The notes beneath the pieces were generated by a model, which saw only the letters and a program-made list of their open reading frames with translations, ran no database searches and was not told the origin of the DNA. From DATAEK01 sp036258055 (lineage in GTDB: Bacteria; Acidobacteriota; Vicinamibacteria; Vicinamibacterales; 2-12-FULL-66-21), in NCBI GenBank assembly GCA_036258055.1, contig DATAEK010000170.1:1-30501 (forward strand): a stretch of DNA of 30,501 bases, given 5' to 3'. The position numbers and the translations under genes are program-made. This document shows, in pieces, positions 1-7,925 of this stretch (its first letter is position 1; each line of letters opens with the position of its first letter).

Positions 1-561
1 CTCGATTCCGCCCATGGCAAAGACCGTTTCCACGAGGCTGGCGCTCGGGACACCAACATTCTGCAACAACGGATTTCCCGCCTCACCCGCACCCCACACG
101 AAAGCCAGCCAGGGCACGAGCAGCTGGGGTAGATCGATCGCGCTCCTCTGCATCTGGAGACGCCGCGCATACTCGACGATGACGGCAGATTGACTCGCAA
201 AGCTCAGGACCGCGACGTTCGGGTATCGGAGCGGGCTGTCGTAGTCGGCGACTCGACACTCGTGGATGGCGTTGGCCGACGGAACGATCTCAGGGACGAG
301 GCGTTCGTCGATCGGCACGCTGAGAAACACAGTGCGAGAAACGATGATGCCAGCCGCTGACCAGAAACTCGGCAGCAGATCGCCGCGCAGATGCGACTGC
401 GCCACGCGAATGCGGAAGTCGATCACGTTGCTCCCGCCGAGCAGAAGCACCGACCCCGCTTCGGCGCGGGACGCGATCCACGCGGCGTTCGACGGTCCGC
501 CGCGCGCGGCCGCGACCGATTGATTGCGATGGCGGGCTCCGGACTGGCGTGTCGTGATCAT
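1..561 (-). CDS. Hypothetical protein, 3' end off window
   Basis: An open frame of 187 codons runs from an ATG at 561 down to base 1 with no stop, so the C-terminus lies outside the window. The ATG directly follows the TAG stop of the PhoD-like gene (TAGATG on the minus strand, zero bases between), which points to translational coupling and is the main support for this gene. I do not recognise the family. The protein begins MITTRQSGARHRNQ, has no signal peptide, and contains a hydrophobic stretch VLLLGGSNVIDF near residue 38 and a Trp-rich stretch LLVPWLAFVWGAGEAGNP near residue 148. It could act on the same substrate as the phosphatase upstream; that is inference from the coupling only. Confidence 0.7.
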   Translation of the reverse strand, partial: MITTRQSGARHRNQSVAAARGGPSNAAWIASRAEAGSVLLLGGSNVIDFRIRVAQSHLRGDLLPSFWSAAGIIVSRTVFLSVPIDERLVPEIVPSANAIHECRVADYDSPLRYPNVAVLSFASQSAVIVEYARRLQMQRSAIDLPQLLVPWLAFVWGAGEAGNPLLQNVGVPSASLVETVFAMGGIE

Positions 562-1965
562 CTACGCATTCCTTCTGAAAACGCGTTCGGCCACCGTCGC
601 GGCGCTGATCGCGGCGGTCGGCGGCTCGGTTTCCCACGTCCGAACGACCACGCGCAGGCCCCCGGCCGAGTCGTTGAGCTCAAGGGTGATGAAGTGGTTC
701 GCGAATCGCTGCCACGAGCTGTCCGTGCTGACCGGAATGCTCGCGAGCCCGGGTACGGGCACGGAGGGAAAGCGATCGGGTGCCGCCTTCCATTTGCCGC
801 CCGCAGCCTGGTCGACCAGCGCCAGTGGCGAGCTGATGATCTCGACGAGCTCCGCTCCGGATGGCAGCGGGGCCGAGGCGATGCGGCCGTAGTGCACGTC
901 GCCGGTCAGGACGATGATCGTCTGACGGCTCGAGAGCAGGACACGGCAGATGTCCGCGTACTGCGTGAAGTCGGGAAAGTTCCAGTCCGCGAAGTTGCCT
1001 GTGAACCCCGAACGGGGGGCGAAGATCGGCTGTCCAACGATCAGGATCCCCGGAGAGGTCAAGCTGGTGACCCACATCTCGAACGTCGCGAAGTCTGCCG
1101 CTGACATGAGCGCGGTTCGATCGGACTTGCGATTCAGCCGGGTGTCGAGCATCAGCACGCTCAACTGCCCGACGTTCAGCGTGCGGCGCGTTCCCGTCGT
1201 CTGAAACGTCTCGTACAACGCCTTGGCAAGGCCCCACCAGTCCTCGCGACCGCCTGCCGTCCAGGTGTTGACGGCGTAGGTCGCCGGGAACGGCGCGTTG
1301 TTCCAGAACTCATGATCGTCCGAGCAGAAGTAGTTGGCGCCCGAGCTGAGAAGCAGATTGAATCCCTGCGCGTCGCCCGCCTGTCCCCACGTCTCCGCGT
1401 AGTTGCTGAAGAATCGGTCAGCCAGATCCGCCGTCGTCCGCGGCAACGAGAACGAGTACCAGGGGCTGTCGAGGTACACCTGATCGCCGACGAGGAACTT
1501 GACGGTCGGCAGGGCACCAGCCGGGAGGAGCGCGAAGGCGCGCCCCGCGCGGCCGCTGGCGTCCTGCATGCGGCAAAAGCAGGATCCAAGCATCAGGATG
1601 AACGGCGGTTCGCTGATCGGCGGAAGGACGTCGGGCAGCGTCGTGAGATCGGCGCGCGCGAGCAGAGTGCCGCCGCTGCGCAGGGTCAGCGGGTAGCGAG
1701 TCGAGGCCGTCAGCCCCGTGAGCGAGAACGTCTGGTAGCGGACGAACGGCGCGCCACTGGACGCGCTCCAGCGTTGCCAGGGTCCGAGGTTCCAGCTCGT
1801 CCCGCTCGGCTGATGTTCGAGCCGCACCTGACCTGGATCGGCAGGACCTTCGATAGTGCTGCCGATCCACACCTGTGCGGTGGTGGTGCCGACGGCCCCC
1901 GGGACGAGCAGGTAGTCGAGCATGCGTTTCTTAGCGCTCGCGGGGCCCCACCCCCGCTCGCTCAC
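562..1965 (-). CDS. PhoD-like metallophosphatase
   Basis: Alkaline phosphatase D family phosphoesterase, 467 aa from a GTG start. An N-terminal Ig-like domain (about residues 20-110, with the family-like opening VGTTTAQVWIGS) is followed by the metallophosphatase domain. Metal-site motifs are visible in order: GDQVYLD (160-166), DDHEFWN (216-222), LDTR (273-276) and GDVHYGR (355-361). PhoD enzymes are usually exported phosphodiesterases/phosphomonoesterases, but no Tat or Sec signal is visible here. An ATG at 1923 (residue 15) starts just before the Ig-like domain and is an equally good start. The gene lies 37 bp downstream of the M28 peptidase and its stop abuts the next ATG. Family assignment is firm; substrate and location are not. 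Confidence 0.9.
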   Translation of the reverse strand: MSERGWGPASAKKRMLDYLLVPGAVGTTTAQVWIGSTIEGPADPGQVRLEHQPSGTSWNLGPWQRWSASSGAPFVRYQTFSLTGLTASTRYPLTLRSGGTLLARADLTTLPDVLPPISEPPFILMLGSCFCRMQDASGRAGRAFALLPAGALPTVKFLVGDQVYLDSPWYSFSLPRTTADLADRFFSNYAETWGQAGDAQGFNLLLSSGANYFCSDDHEFWNNAPFPATYAVNTWTAGGREDWWGLAKALYETFQTTGTRRTLNVGQLSVLMLDTRLNRKSDRTALMSAADFATFEMWVTSLTSPGILIVGQPIFAPRSGFTGNFADWNFPDFTQYADICRVLLSSRQTIIVLTGDVHYGRIASAPLPSGAELVEIISSPLALVDQAAGGKWKAAPDRFPSVPVPGLASIPVSTDSSWQRFANHFITLELNDSAGGLRVVVRTWETEPPTAAISAATVAERVFRRNA

Positions 1966-2002
1966 GCCTCGCGCGTACCCGCTCGGCGTGAGCCGCAGGC
2001 GC

Positions 2003-3325
2003 TCACTTCTTGATGGTGGCTCCGGTCAGTTGGGCGATCGCGCCGAGCGTCGTCTGCGCCGCATTGAGACCCAGGCGGAAGTCCTTATCGGAGAACGTGG
2101 CGTAGACGTCGGTGACCTGGTGCCAGTGCGGATCCCAGCCGCCGCCGATCTGCGATCCGCGCTCGTTCTCGCGCAGGCTGATCGCCGGCACGACATCCTG
2201 GAAGGGACGCGAGTCCGTGTTCGTCATGTGCGGACCGACGGCAGCCGGGTAGTCGGTCGCGTATTTCTCGTTCGCCGCGCGGAACGCCCACGCCAGCTTC
2301 TGCGCCCCTTCCGCCATCGCCGAGTTGACTTGGAACTCGATGTTGACGTCCGCTTCCGGCCGCTGCGCTGCGCCGACCTTGCCGTTCGCGTCGGGCATGC
2401 CGTGGTCGAACATCATCATGTCGTGCTGGATCATGCCGAGCCATTTCGGCTCGGGGTACATGCCCGATCCGGCGGGTTCTTCCTTGCCCTGCAGATCCTT
2501 GCGCTGTTCTACGTACGCCTGCGCGCCGCTGGTCCCCGTCTCCTCGTTGTTCCAGAGGGCGAAGCGAATGGATCGATCCGTTTCCACATCCGGGCTGCTG
2601 AACACGCGCGCGAGCTCCATGACAATCGCGGTCCCCGATCCATCGTCGTTCGCTGCTTCGCCCCACCCGATCCCGTCCATGTGGCCGCCGACGATGTACA
2701 TTTCGCCGGGCGTCTTTGAACCGATCTTCGTGCAATACACCTCTTCGCGGGGGCCGGGGGTTGTGGGTTGCGAGTTCAGCTCGCGCAGTTTCGCATCGGG
2801 TTGAGCGTTGGCATCGTTGTTCACGCCGCGCGGACCCGTGTATCCGAAGATCGTGCTGCCTCCCTGGCCGGGCCGCTTGCCCGCGACGCCGGTCTGCATG
2901 CCCTGGCCTGCGCCGCCGCCGCGCTGACCGCCACGGCCCGCCGCGTCACCCCCGCCTGCCCGGCCACCGGCGCCGCGTTGGCTGGCATCCGCCGCGCTCT
3001 CGTCGGGGTTCGTACTGCGCCCGCGCGGCTGATACTCGTATTTGATCCGCTCGACGTTCCCGCAGCCGTAGCTCTTCAGCTGCGCTTCGATCCAATCGAC
3101 CGCAGCACGATTGCGATCCGTTCCCTGCCGCCGGTCGCCGAATTGCGTGAGCCCTTTAATCGTGGCCTTGTATTTTTCCAGCTCGAGCCGGCCGACGAGC
3201 CCTTTGACCGGATCCTCGGCAGCGGCTGGCTGCTGTCCGCCACGCTCTCCACGCTGGGCACCGACCGGCGATGCCCATGCCAACAGGCAGGCCGCGACGG
3301 TGACCGACAGTCCCTTCCAACGCAT
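2003..3325 (-). CDS. Secreted M28-family zinc aminopeptidase
   Basis: Predicted exported metallopeptidase of 440 aa. The N-terminus has a Sec signal (residues 1-23, ending ASPVGA then Q). The M28 zinc site is visible as GGHMDG (His215), ANDDGSG (Asp227), NNEETG (Glu261/Glu262), TDSRPF (Asp371) and HWHQVTD (His402). Between the N-terminal helices and the catalytic core there is a long low-complexity insert, about residues 115-155, made almost entirely of Gly, Arg, Ala and Gln. The ATG is preceded by GGAGGG at good spacing. The family contains aminopeptidases and carboxypeptidases, so the precise specificity is open. It sits in a same-strand run with the GH127 and PhoD-like genes. Confidence 0.92.
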   Translation of the reverse strand: MRWKGLSVTVAACLLAWASPVGAQRGERGGQQPAAAEDPVKGLVGRLELEKYKATIKGLTQFGDRRQGTDRNRAAVDWIEAQLKSYGCGNVERIKYEYQPRGRSTNPDESAADASQRGAGGRAGGGDAAGRGGQRGGGAGQGMQTGVAGKRPGQGGSTIFGYTGPRGVNNDANAQPDAKLRELNSQPTTPGPREEVYCTKIGSKTPGEMYIVGGHMDGIGWGEAANDDGSGTAIVMELARVFSSPDVETDRSIRFALWNNEETGTSGAQAYVEQRKDLQGKEEPAGSGMYPEPKWLGMIQHDMMMFDHGMPDANGKVGAAQRPEADVNIEFQVNSAMAEGAQKLAWAFRAANEKYATDYPAAVGPHMTNTDSRPFQDVVPAISLRENERGSQIGGGWDPHWHQVTDVYATFSDKDFRLGLNAAQTTLGAIAQLTGATIKK

Positions 3326-3373
3326 CTCAGACCCTCCGGGGCTGCAGTGTATCGTATGCCGCCAGCGTGGATC

Positions 3374-3874
3374 TTAACGGCCGGCGGGCGCGCGCGGGTC
3401 AAGGTCGAGCTCGTTGAGCGGCACATCCCAGTGCGCGTCGAGGATCTCGAATCGGCGCTGTTCTTCCTTGAGGAACGTCGCATGATCCGGGTAGAGCTTG
3501 CGCACGATCTCGTCCTCGCCGGACGGGGCGACCATTGCCGCCGTGTCCCGGTAGGTGATCGCCACCGCGAACGTCCAGTCAGCGCGTCCGTCACCGTGAT
3601 AGGTCGGCACGAACGTCCGCACGGCCGTGATGCGGCCGCTTTTCATCTCTTCCTTCAGCACCGGATAGTGATTCTTCTTGAACAGCGCGACGAACTCGTC
3701 CTGGAACCCCCACTTCACGCGGTAGAAGTACCACGTCGTGCGCTCGGCCCGCGATCCTGATTGCGCGGCTGGGGCCTGTGCCGTCATCGCGGCACGGGGC
3801 AGCCCGCTCCAGAGAGCCGTGACAAGGATGACGGCGAGCGTCGCTCCGGCGGCGACGTAACGCGATTTCGGCAT
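3374..3874 (-). CDS. Small secreted hypothetical protein
   Basis: A 166 aa protein with a Sec-type signal (hydrophobic residues about 8-25, likely cleavage near AMTAQA). I do not recognise a named family. The mature part has the beta-alpha-beta rhythm of a dimeric alpha/beta-barrel (ferredoxin-like) fold: a strand TTWYFYRVKWG, a helix DEFVALFKKNHYPVLKEEM, then strands ITAVRTFVP and DWTFAVAITYRD. This is a fold guess. The ATG has a clear GGAGG six bases upstream, and the gene starts only 19 bp after the GH127 stop, so the two are probably cotranscribed. The 48 bp before the M28 gene hold nothing notable beyond that gene's ribosome binding site. Confidence 0.8.
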   Translation of the reverse strand: MPKSRYVAAGATLAVILVTALWSGLPRAAMTAQAPAAQSGSRAERTTWYFYRVKWGFQDEFVALFKKNHYPVLKEEMKSGRITAVRTFVPTYHGDGRADWTFAVAITYRDTAAMVAPSGEDEIVRKLYPDHATFLKEEQRRFEILDAHWDVPLNELDLDPRAPAGR

Positions 3875-3893
3875 GTTGTCCTCCAGACTCTAA

Positions 3894-6266
3894 CTACCTG
3901 ACGCGCCACTCGACCAATCCGAACTCGCGCCAGTCGATCTCGTGATCGAGGAACATCGCGTCAGGCGGACCGATGTCTCCCGACTTGTAGTGCTTCGTCT
4001 GCGGTTCGACCTCGATGCGCACGGCAGTCGTGGTCACCGGATCGAACTCGACCCGGTTGAACTCGTTCTTGTCGACACCGTAGTTTCCGTGAGCCGCGAC
4101 CGGCGTCCACTGGTTTCCATTCTTGTACACGACTCGCCACGATGACGGCAGCCTGCAGAAGCGTCGATCGTCCACCCAGTAGGCCTCGGCCGTCGTGATC
4201 CGTGTCGGTTTCTTGAATTCGTACTCGATCCACGCGGGTTGTCCGACGGACGGTCTCATTCGGAAGTACAAGTTGCTTTCGTCGGCGGAGCTCAGCGGAT
4301 CGATGCCGTCGTACACGGCGGCGATGTCATCGTTCTGATCGTTGTAGCCGGTCCACTTCTTCTCGATGCCGCCTGATGACCGCACCCGTGCGATTGCATC
4401 CGGAAGCTTGACCGGCGCTACGCGTGCCTTCCCGGCATGGCGGGGCAGCCACACCTGCATTTCGCCCATGCCGCGATTCGCCCACGCGTAGTAGGGGATC
4501 GCGACGAGCGTGTGGGGTTGAGGCTGAGGCGCGCCCCCGGCGCTCGCTGGCGTCATCGCCTGAACTTGGCCTTTGATGACTTCGACGCCGTTGAAGAGGT
4601 TCGTCCGGAACTCCGTCGTGAACCGCGCGTCGTCCGGTACCACCAGGTTGAGGGCGTGTCCACCGTTGTCGACCCATTCGGCGCAGTAGACGAGCGGTCC
4701 CCGCTCGAGCGCCACGCGGCCGTCGTCGTCTTTCACGCGCCCGTCGGCGACCACGCGACGTACCGGCATCGCGAGATTCAGCTCGACCACATCGCCTTTT
4801 CCCCAGCGGCGCTCGATTCGCGCGAAGCCGCGTTCCGTCTTCAGCGGCACGGGCGTGCCGTTGACGGTGAGCGTGATCCCGCCGGCGTCAGCGGGGTCGA
4901 CAAACCGGTACAGCGATCCCGGCGTCACTTCGTCTCCCGTCCAGCCTGGAATGCGGACCTGCAACGCGAAGCGCGCGCTCGTCTCGGGGTCGACCGACAT
5001 GCGCACCCGGCCGTCCCACGGATAACGTGTCTCCTGCCGGATCGTGACGACGTTGCCACCGAGCGGGATCCGGGCGCTGCTGCCCACGAAGAGATTGACG
5101 AAGAGCGCGTCACCGGTCGTCGATCTCGAGTAGATGTAACTACCGAGCGACGCGATCAGCCGCACGACGTTCGGCGGGCAGCACGGCGTGTTGATCCAGT
5201 CGAAGCGCTCGTAGTTGCCGTACGAGGTGAGCGGGTTCTGATAGAAGAACCGATCGCCGCGCTGGGAGACGCCGTCGAGGAAACCGTTGTAAAGAATGCG
5301 CTCGAGCAGGTCGAGATACCGCGCGTCCTGGTGCAGCAGAAACATCCGCTGATTCCACAGGATGTAGCCGTAGGAGGCGCAGGTCTCGTTCCATGCGCTC
5401 AGGTTGGGGAGCTCGTACGGGGCACCGAACTGCTCGTGAAAGCGGATCGATCCAATCGAACCAGTCACATACGTTTTGCGATACGCGGCGTCCTCCCAGA
5501 TTCTGTCGACCGCCTGTGCGTACTGGGGCGCACCGGTCAATGCGGCGACGTCGGTCAGGGGAACATAGAGATAGGTCGCGCGCACGGCGTGGCCGACCGC
5601 CTCGTTCTGCGCGACGACGGGCGCCTGATCCTGCGCGTAGGTTCGATCCGCAGCGTACTCACCCTGACGTGGGTAATCGTCCTTGCCACGTTCGTCGAGC
5701 AGGAACTTCGCCAGTTTCCAGTACCGCTCGTCCTGAGTCTCGCGGTAAAGGCTCATCAAGCCGATCTTCAAGCCCTCGTGACCGGAGATGTAGGTCTTCT
5801 TGCCGGGACCGTACGCAGCGTCCATCGCGTTGGCCGCCTTGATCGCCGCATCGAGCAGCTTCCTCTTGCCGGTGGCTTCGTAGTAGGCGACGCCAGCCTC
5901 GAGCAGGTTGCCCGAGACGCGAATGACCCGGTCGGGATCGGCCACCCGGCCGTCCACGCCCGCGACAGCCTTGTCGATCAGATCATCGACGTACCGTTCG
6001 AGCTCGGGGTCGCGCCGCTTCGCGAGCATGTACGCCGCAGCCTCGATGACGCGCGGGCTGTCGAATCGTCCCTGCTCTTCGTATTTGCGGAAGATGTGCT
6101 GAATCGAAACCGATCGATTGACCTCGATCTTGGGCGACCAGAACCCATCGCTGATGTCCACCTCGGAATAGGGGACCGGCACGAGCGCGTAGTCGCGCCC
6201 GCCAGCGGACGAGCAGGCACTGACTGCGACGACCAACAGACAGATCAGCCTTGGAAGCTTTGCCAT
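3894..6266 (-). CDS. GH127 beta-L-arabinofuranosidase-like lipoprotein
   Basis: Glycoside hydrolase of the GH127/DUF1680 family, 790 aa from the ATG at 6266. A lipoprotein signal with lipobox VSAC (Cys18) suggests an outer-membrane or periplasmic anchor. The (alpha/alpha)6 catalytic domain carries the family zinc/catalytic set: NETCAS (Glu294, Cys296) and NTPCCPP (Cys362, Cys363); in characterised GH127 enzymes a Cys of this last pair is the nucleophile. A beta-rich region follows, and the last 130 residues (WIEYEFKKPTRITTAEAYW onward) look like a discoidin/F5-8C-type carbohydrate-binding domain. A GTG at 6302 would add 12 residues, but a TATAAT at 6315-6320 leaves no leader for it. The divergent AraC gene may regulate it. 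Substrate specificity beyond the family is not proven. Confidence 0.93.
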   Translation of the reverse strand: MAKLPRLICLLVVAVSACSSAGGRDYALVPVPYSEVDISDGFWSPKIEVNRSVSIQHIFRKYEEQGRFDSPRVIEAAAYMLAKRRDPELERYVDDLIDKAVAGVDGRVADPDRVIRVSGNLLEAGVAYYEATGKRKLLDAAIKAANAMDAAYGPGKKTYISGHEGLKIGLMSLYRETQDERYWKLAKFLLDERGKDDYPRQGEYAADRTYAQDQAPVVAQNEAVGHAVRATYLYVPLTDVAALTGAPQYAQAVDRIWEDAAYRKTYVTGSIGSIRFHEQFGAPYELPNLSAWNETCASYGYILWNQRMFLLHQDARYLDLLERILYNGFLDGVSQRGDRFFYQNPLTSYGNYERFDWINTPCCPPNVVRLIASLGSYIYSRSTTGDALFVNLFVGSSARIPLGGNVVTIRQETRYPWDGRVRMSVDPETSARFALQVRIPGWTGDEVTPGSLYRFVDPADAGGITLTVNGTPVPLKTERGFARIERRWGKGDVVELNLAMPVRRVVADGRVKDDDGRVALERGPLVYCAEWVDNGGHALNLVVPDDARFTTEFRTNLFNGVEVIKGQVQAMTPASAGGAPQPQPHTLVAIPYYAWANRGMGEMQVWLPRHAGKARVAPVKLPDAIARVRSSGGIEKKWTGYNDQNDDIAAVYDGIDPLSSADESNLYFRMRPSVGQPAWIEYEFKKPTRITTAEAYWVDDRRFCRLPSSWRVVYKNGNQWTPVAAHGNYGVDKNEFNRVEFDPVTTTAVRIEVEPQTKHYKSGDIGPPDAMFLDHEIDWREFGLVEWRVR

Positions 6267-6314
6267 TTCCCATTTCCCATCGGACCACAGGGCCCGCGTC
6301 ACCGGCCGGTGCGA

Positions 6315-6320
6315 ATTATA
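6315..6320 (-). promoter_or_regulatory. Probable -10 element of the GH127 run
   Basis: A perfect TATAAT reads on the minus strand, 48 bases before the ATG at 6266, which leaves a leader of about 40 bases. No good -35 hexamer is visible at 16-18 bases spacing, so an activator such as the divergent AraC-type protein could be needed (inference). It stands in the 100 bp between the two divergent genes. Confidence 0.45.
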
Positions 6321-6366
6321 GTCGCGGCACTCGACCGCGGAATCGAAGCCCCGTAGACTGGCGCGA

Positions 6367-7257
6367 ATGACCCGTGCGGAACGGATGGACCAGGTGTCAC
6401 CGGCCGGCTCGTGGGAAATGGTGAGCCGCGAACCCCACCCGGCTCTTCGACGCTACGTGCGCCGGTACGTCGGGTACACGGAACGAACATCGATCCCGGT
6501 GCCGCGAGTGGAATTCCCCGGCCCGCAGGTGGTCGTCATCTTCGAGTTCGGCCCACCGGTCAGCATTTTCATGCGGCCGGACTCACCGGCCGCCGCGCGA
6601 TATCCGGGCGGCTTCGTTGCAGGGATCGACGACGGCCCGACAGTCGTCGCTCATGATGGCTACCAGCGCGGCCTCCAGCTCGACCTGACACCGATCGGCG
6701 CGCATCGACTCTTCGGCCTGCCGATGTCGGACATCGCGCGACGCGTACTGCCGCTCGCCGACGTATGGCCTCGAAATCAGCACGACTTATGCGACCGGCT
6801 TCGCGACGCGCCCGACTGGGACGTGCGGTTCGATCTGCTCGATCGCATCGTCGGTGCGAGAGCAGTGGACAGTTACCGCGCGACTGACGCGATCGAGTGG
6901 GCGGTCGAGCGCATCGAACGCTCCGCCGGCGCCGTGCCGATGCGTACGCTCGCGCGCGAGCTGGGCTACAGCCAGAAGCACGTCATCCAGCTGTTTCGGG
7001 ATCAAGTCGGCGTCCCGCCGAAGTTGCTCGCTCGCATCATCCGCTTCGATCGGCTCGTGCAGCATCTGCGATCCGGGCGCGCCGGATCGTGGGCCGATCT
7101 CGCACTCGAGGTTGGCTACTACGATCAGGCCCATCTCGTGCGCGACGTCCGGCAGTTCACCGGTCTGAAGCCGACCAACGTGCGAGCGATGCTCCTGAGC
7201 TTCGGCGCTCAGCCCGAGGTTAATTCCGTCCAAGAAGGCACCAGCCTGACTGCGTAA
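6367..7257 (+). CDS. AraC-family transcriptional regulator
   Basis: A 296 aa DNA-binding regulator. The N-terminal half (residues about 20-150, with EFPGPQVVVIFEFG near 49) resembles the sensor domain found in many AraC proteins of this size. The C-terminal part (about 190-280) carries the two helix-turn-helix units: RTLARELGYSQKHVIQLFRD with recognition-helix character, and LALEVGYYDQAHLVRDVRQF followed by TGLKPTNVR, the classic AraC tail. It is divergent from the GH127 run and 128 bp upstream of the VOC gene, so either is a possible target. ATG codons at 6367, 6385 and 6418 are all possible starts; none has a strong ribosome binding site. The ligand cannot be read from sequence. Confidence 0.9.
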   Translation: MTRAERMDQVSPAGSWEMVSREPHPALRRYVRRYVGYTERTSIPVPRVEFPGPQVVVIFEFGPPVSIFMRPDSPAAARYPGGFVAGIDDGPTVVAHDGYQRGLQLDLTPIGAHRLFGLPMSDIARRVLPLADVWPRNQHDLCDRLRDAPDWDVRFDLLDRIVGARAVDSYRATDAIEWAVERIERSAGAVPMRTLARELGYSQKHVIQLFRDQVGVPPKLLARIIRFDRLVQHLRSGRAGSWADLALEVGYYDQAHLVRDVRQFTGLKPTNVRAMLLSFGAQPEVNSVQEGTSLTA

Positions 7258-7385
7258 GCTTGGGCGTGAGGGCAGCTGGTGTGAGGCGGCAGCCCGCTAT
7301 CAGATCGCCGCTCGCGCGGGCCGCGGGCGCTCTGTCAGCGCGCGTGCCGGTTGAGGCGACCGGCTGCTATCAGAGAGGAACGAAC

Positions 7386-7853
7386 ATGACCAAGCCAAAC
7401 GTCAAACCCATTCCGGACGGCCAGCGCACGTTCTCGTATCTGAGCGTGCGCGATGCCGCGCAGGCGATCGACTTCTACAAGCGCGCATTCGGCGCGACCG
7501 AAGTCATGCGGCTCCACGAACCCGGCGGCAAGATCGGCCACGCCGAGATCTCCATCGACGGCGTCGTTGTGATGCTGTCGGACGAGTATCCGGACTACGA
7601 CGCCGTCGGACCGCAGACCGTCGGCCACACCACCGTGTCCATCCTCATCTACGTGGAGGACGTGGATGCGATCGCGGAGCGCGCAGTGAAGGCCGGCGCA
7701 ACGCTCCTCAGGCCGATCAAGACCGAGTTCTACGGCGAGCGCGTGGCGACGCTCAAAGATCCGTTCGGCCACAAGTGGAGCTTCCAGACGCGAGTCGAGG
7801 ATCTGACACCAGAGGAGATGCAGCGCCGGTATGTGGAGTTGGTGAAAGGCTAG
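7386..7853 (+). CDS. VOC-family (PhnB/glyoxalase-like) protein
   Basis: A 155 aa protein of the vicinal-oxygen-chelate superfamily. Two beta-alpha-beta-beta-beta modules are visible: TFSYLSVRDAAQAIDFYKRA then FGATEVMRLHEPGGKIGHAE, and VSILIYVEDVDAIAERAVKA followed by LKDPFGHKWSF. The DPFGHKW motif and the RL...HAEI pattern match the PhnB/bleomycin-resistance-like subgroup. Members include isomerases, dioxygenases and small-molecule binding proteins; the substrate here is unknown. The ATG at 7386 has AGAGAGGAA immediately upstream; the longer frame from 7260 has no family-like sequence and is rejected. It follows the AraC gene on the same strand. Confidence 0.88.
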   Translation: MTKPNVKPIPDGQRTFSYLSVRDAAQAIDFYKRAFGATEVMRLHEPGGKIGHAEISIDGVVVMLSDEYPDYDAVGPQTVGHTTVSILIYVEDVDAIAERAVKAGATLLRPIKTEFYGERVATLKDPFGHKWSFQTRVEDLTPEEMQRRYVELVKG

Positions 7854-7870
7854 AGGGAGTGGTTCGGAGG

Positions 7871-7904
7871 GAGCGGGGATCGCGGAGATTTTCTCCGCGC
7901 GCTC
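7871..7904. terminator. Strong hairpin between convergent genes
   Basis: A perfect eight-base stem CGCGGAGA / TCTCCGCG (7881-7888 and 7892-7899) encloses a TTT loop, and flanking GAGCG / CGCTC (7871-7875 and 7900-7904) can extend it. It lies 18 bp after the VOC stop and 22 bp before the end of the minus-strand sialidase-like gene, the expected place for a two-way terminator. There is no U-tract after it, so intrinsic termination is likely but not certain. Confidence 0.6.
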
Positions 7905-7925
7905 CGTCCCCGCCGTCCCCTCCGC

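Noticed and set aside
4437..6356. Long plus-strand open frame antisense to the GH127 gene
   Set aside because: It has no family-like sequence, is rich in Arg/Asp/Val as expected from the opposite strand of a GC-rich gene, and the minus-strand frame has a complete catalytic site.
7260..7385. N-terminal extension of the VOC protein from the frame start at 7260
   Set aside because: The extension lacks family-like sequence, while AGAGAGGAA stands directly before the ATG at 7386.
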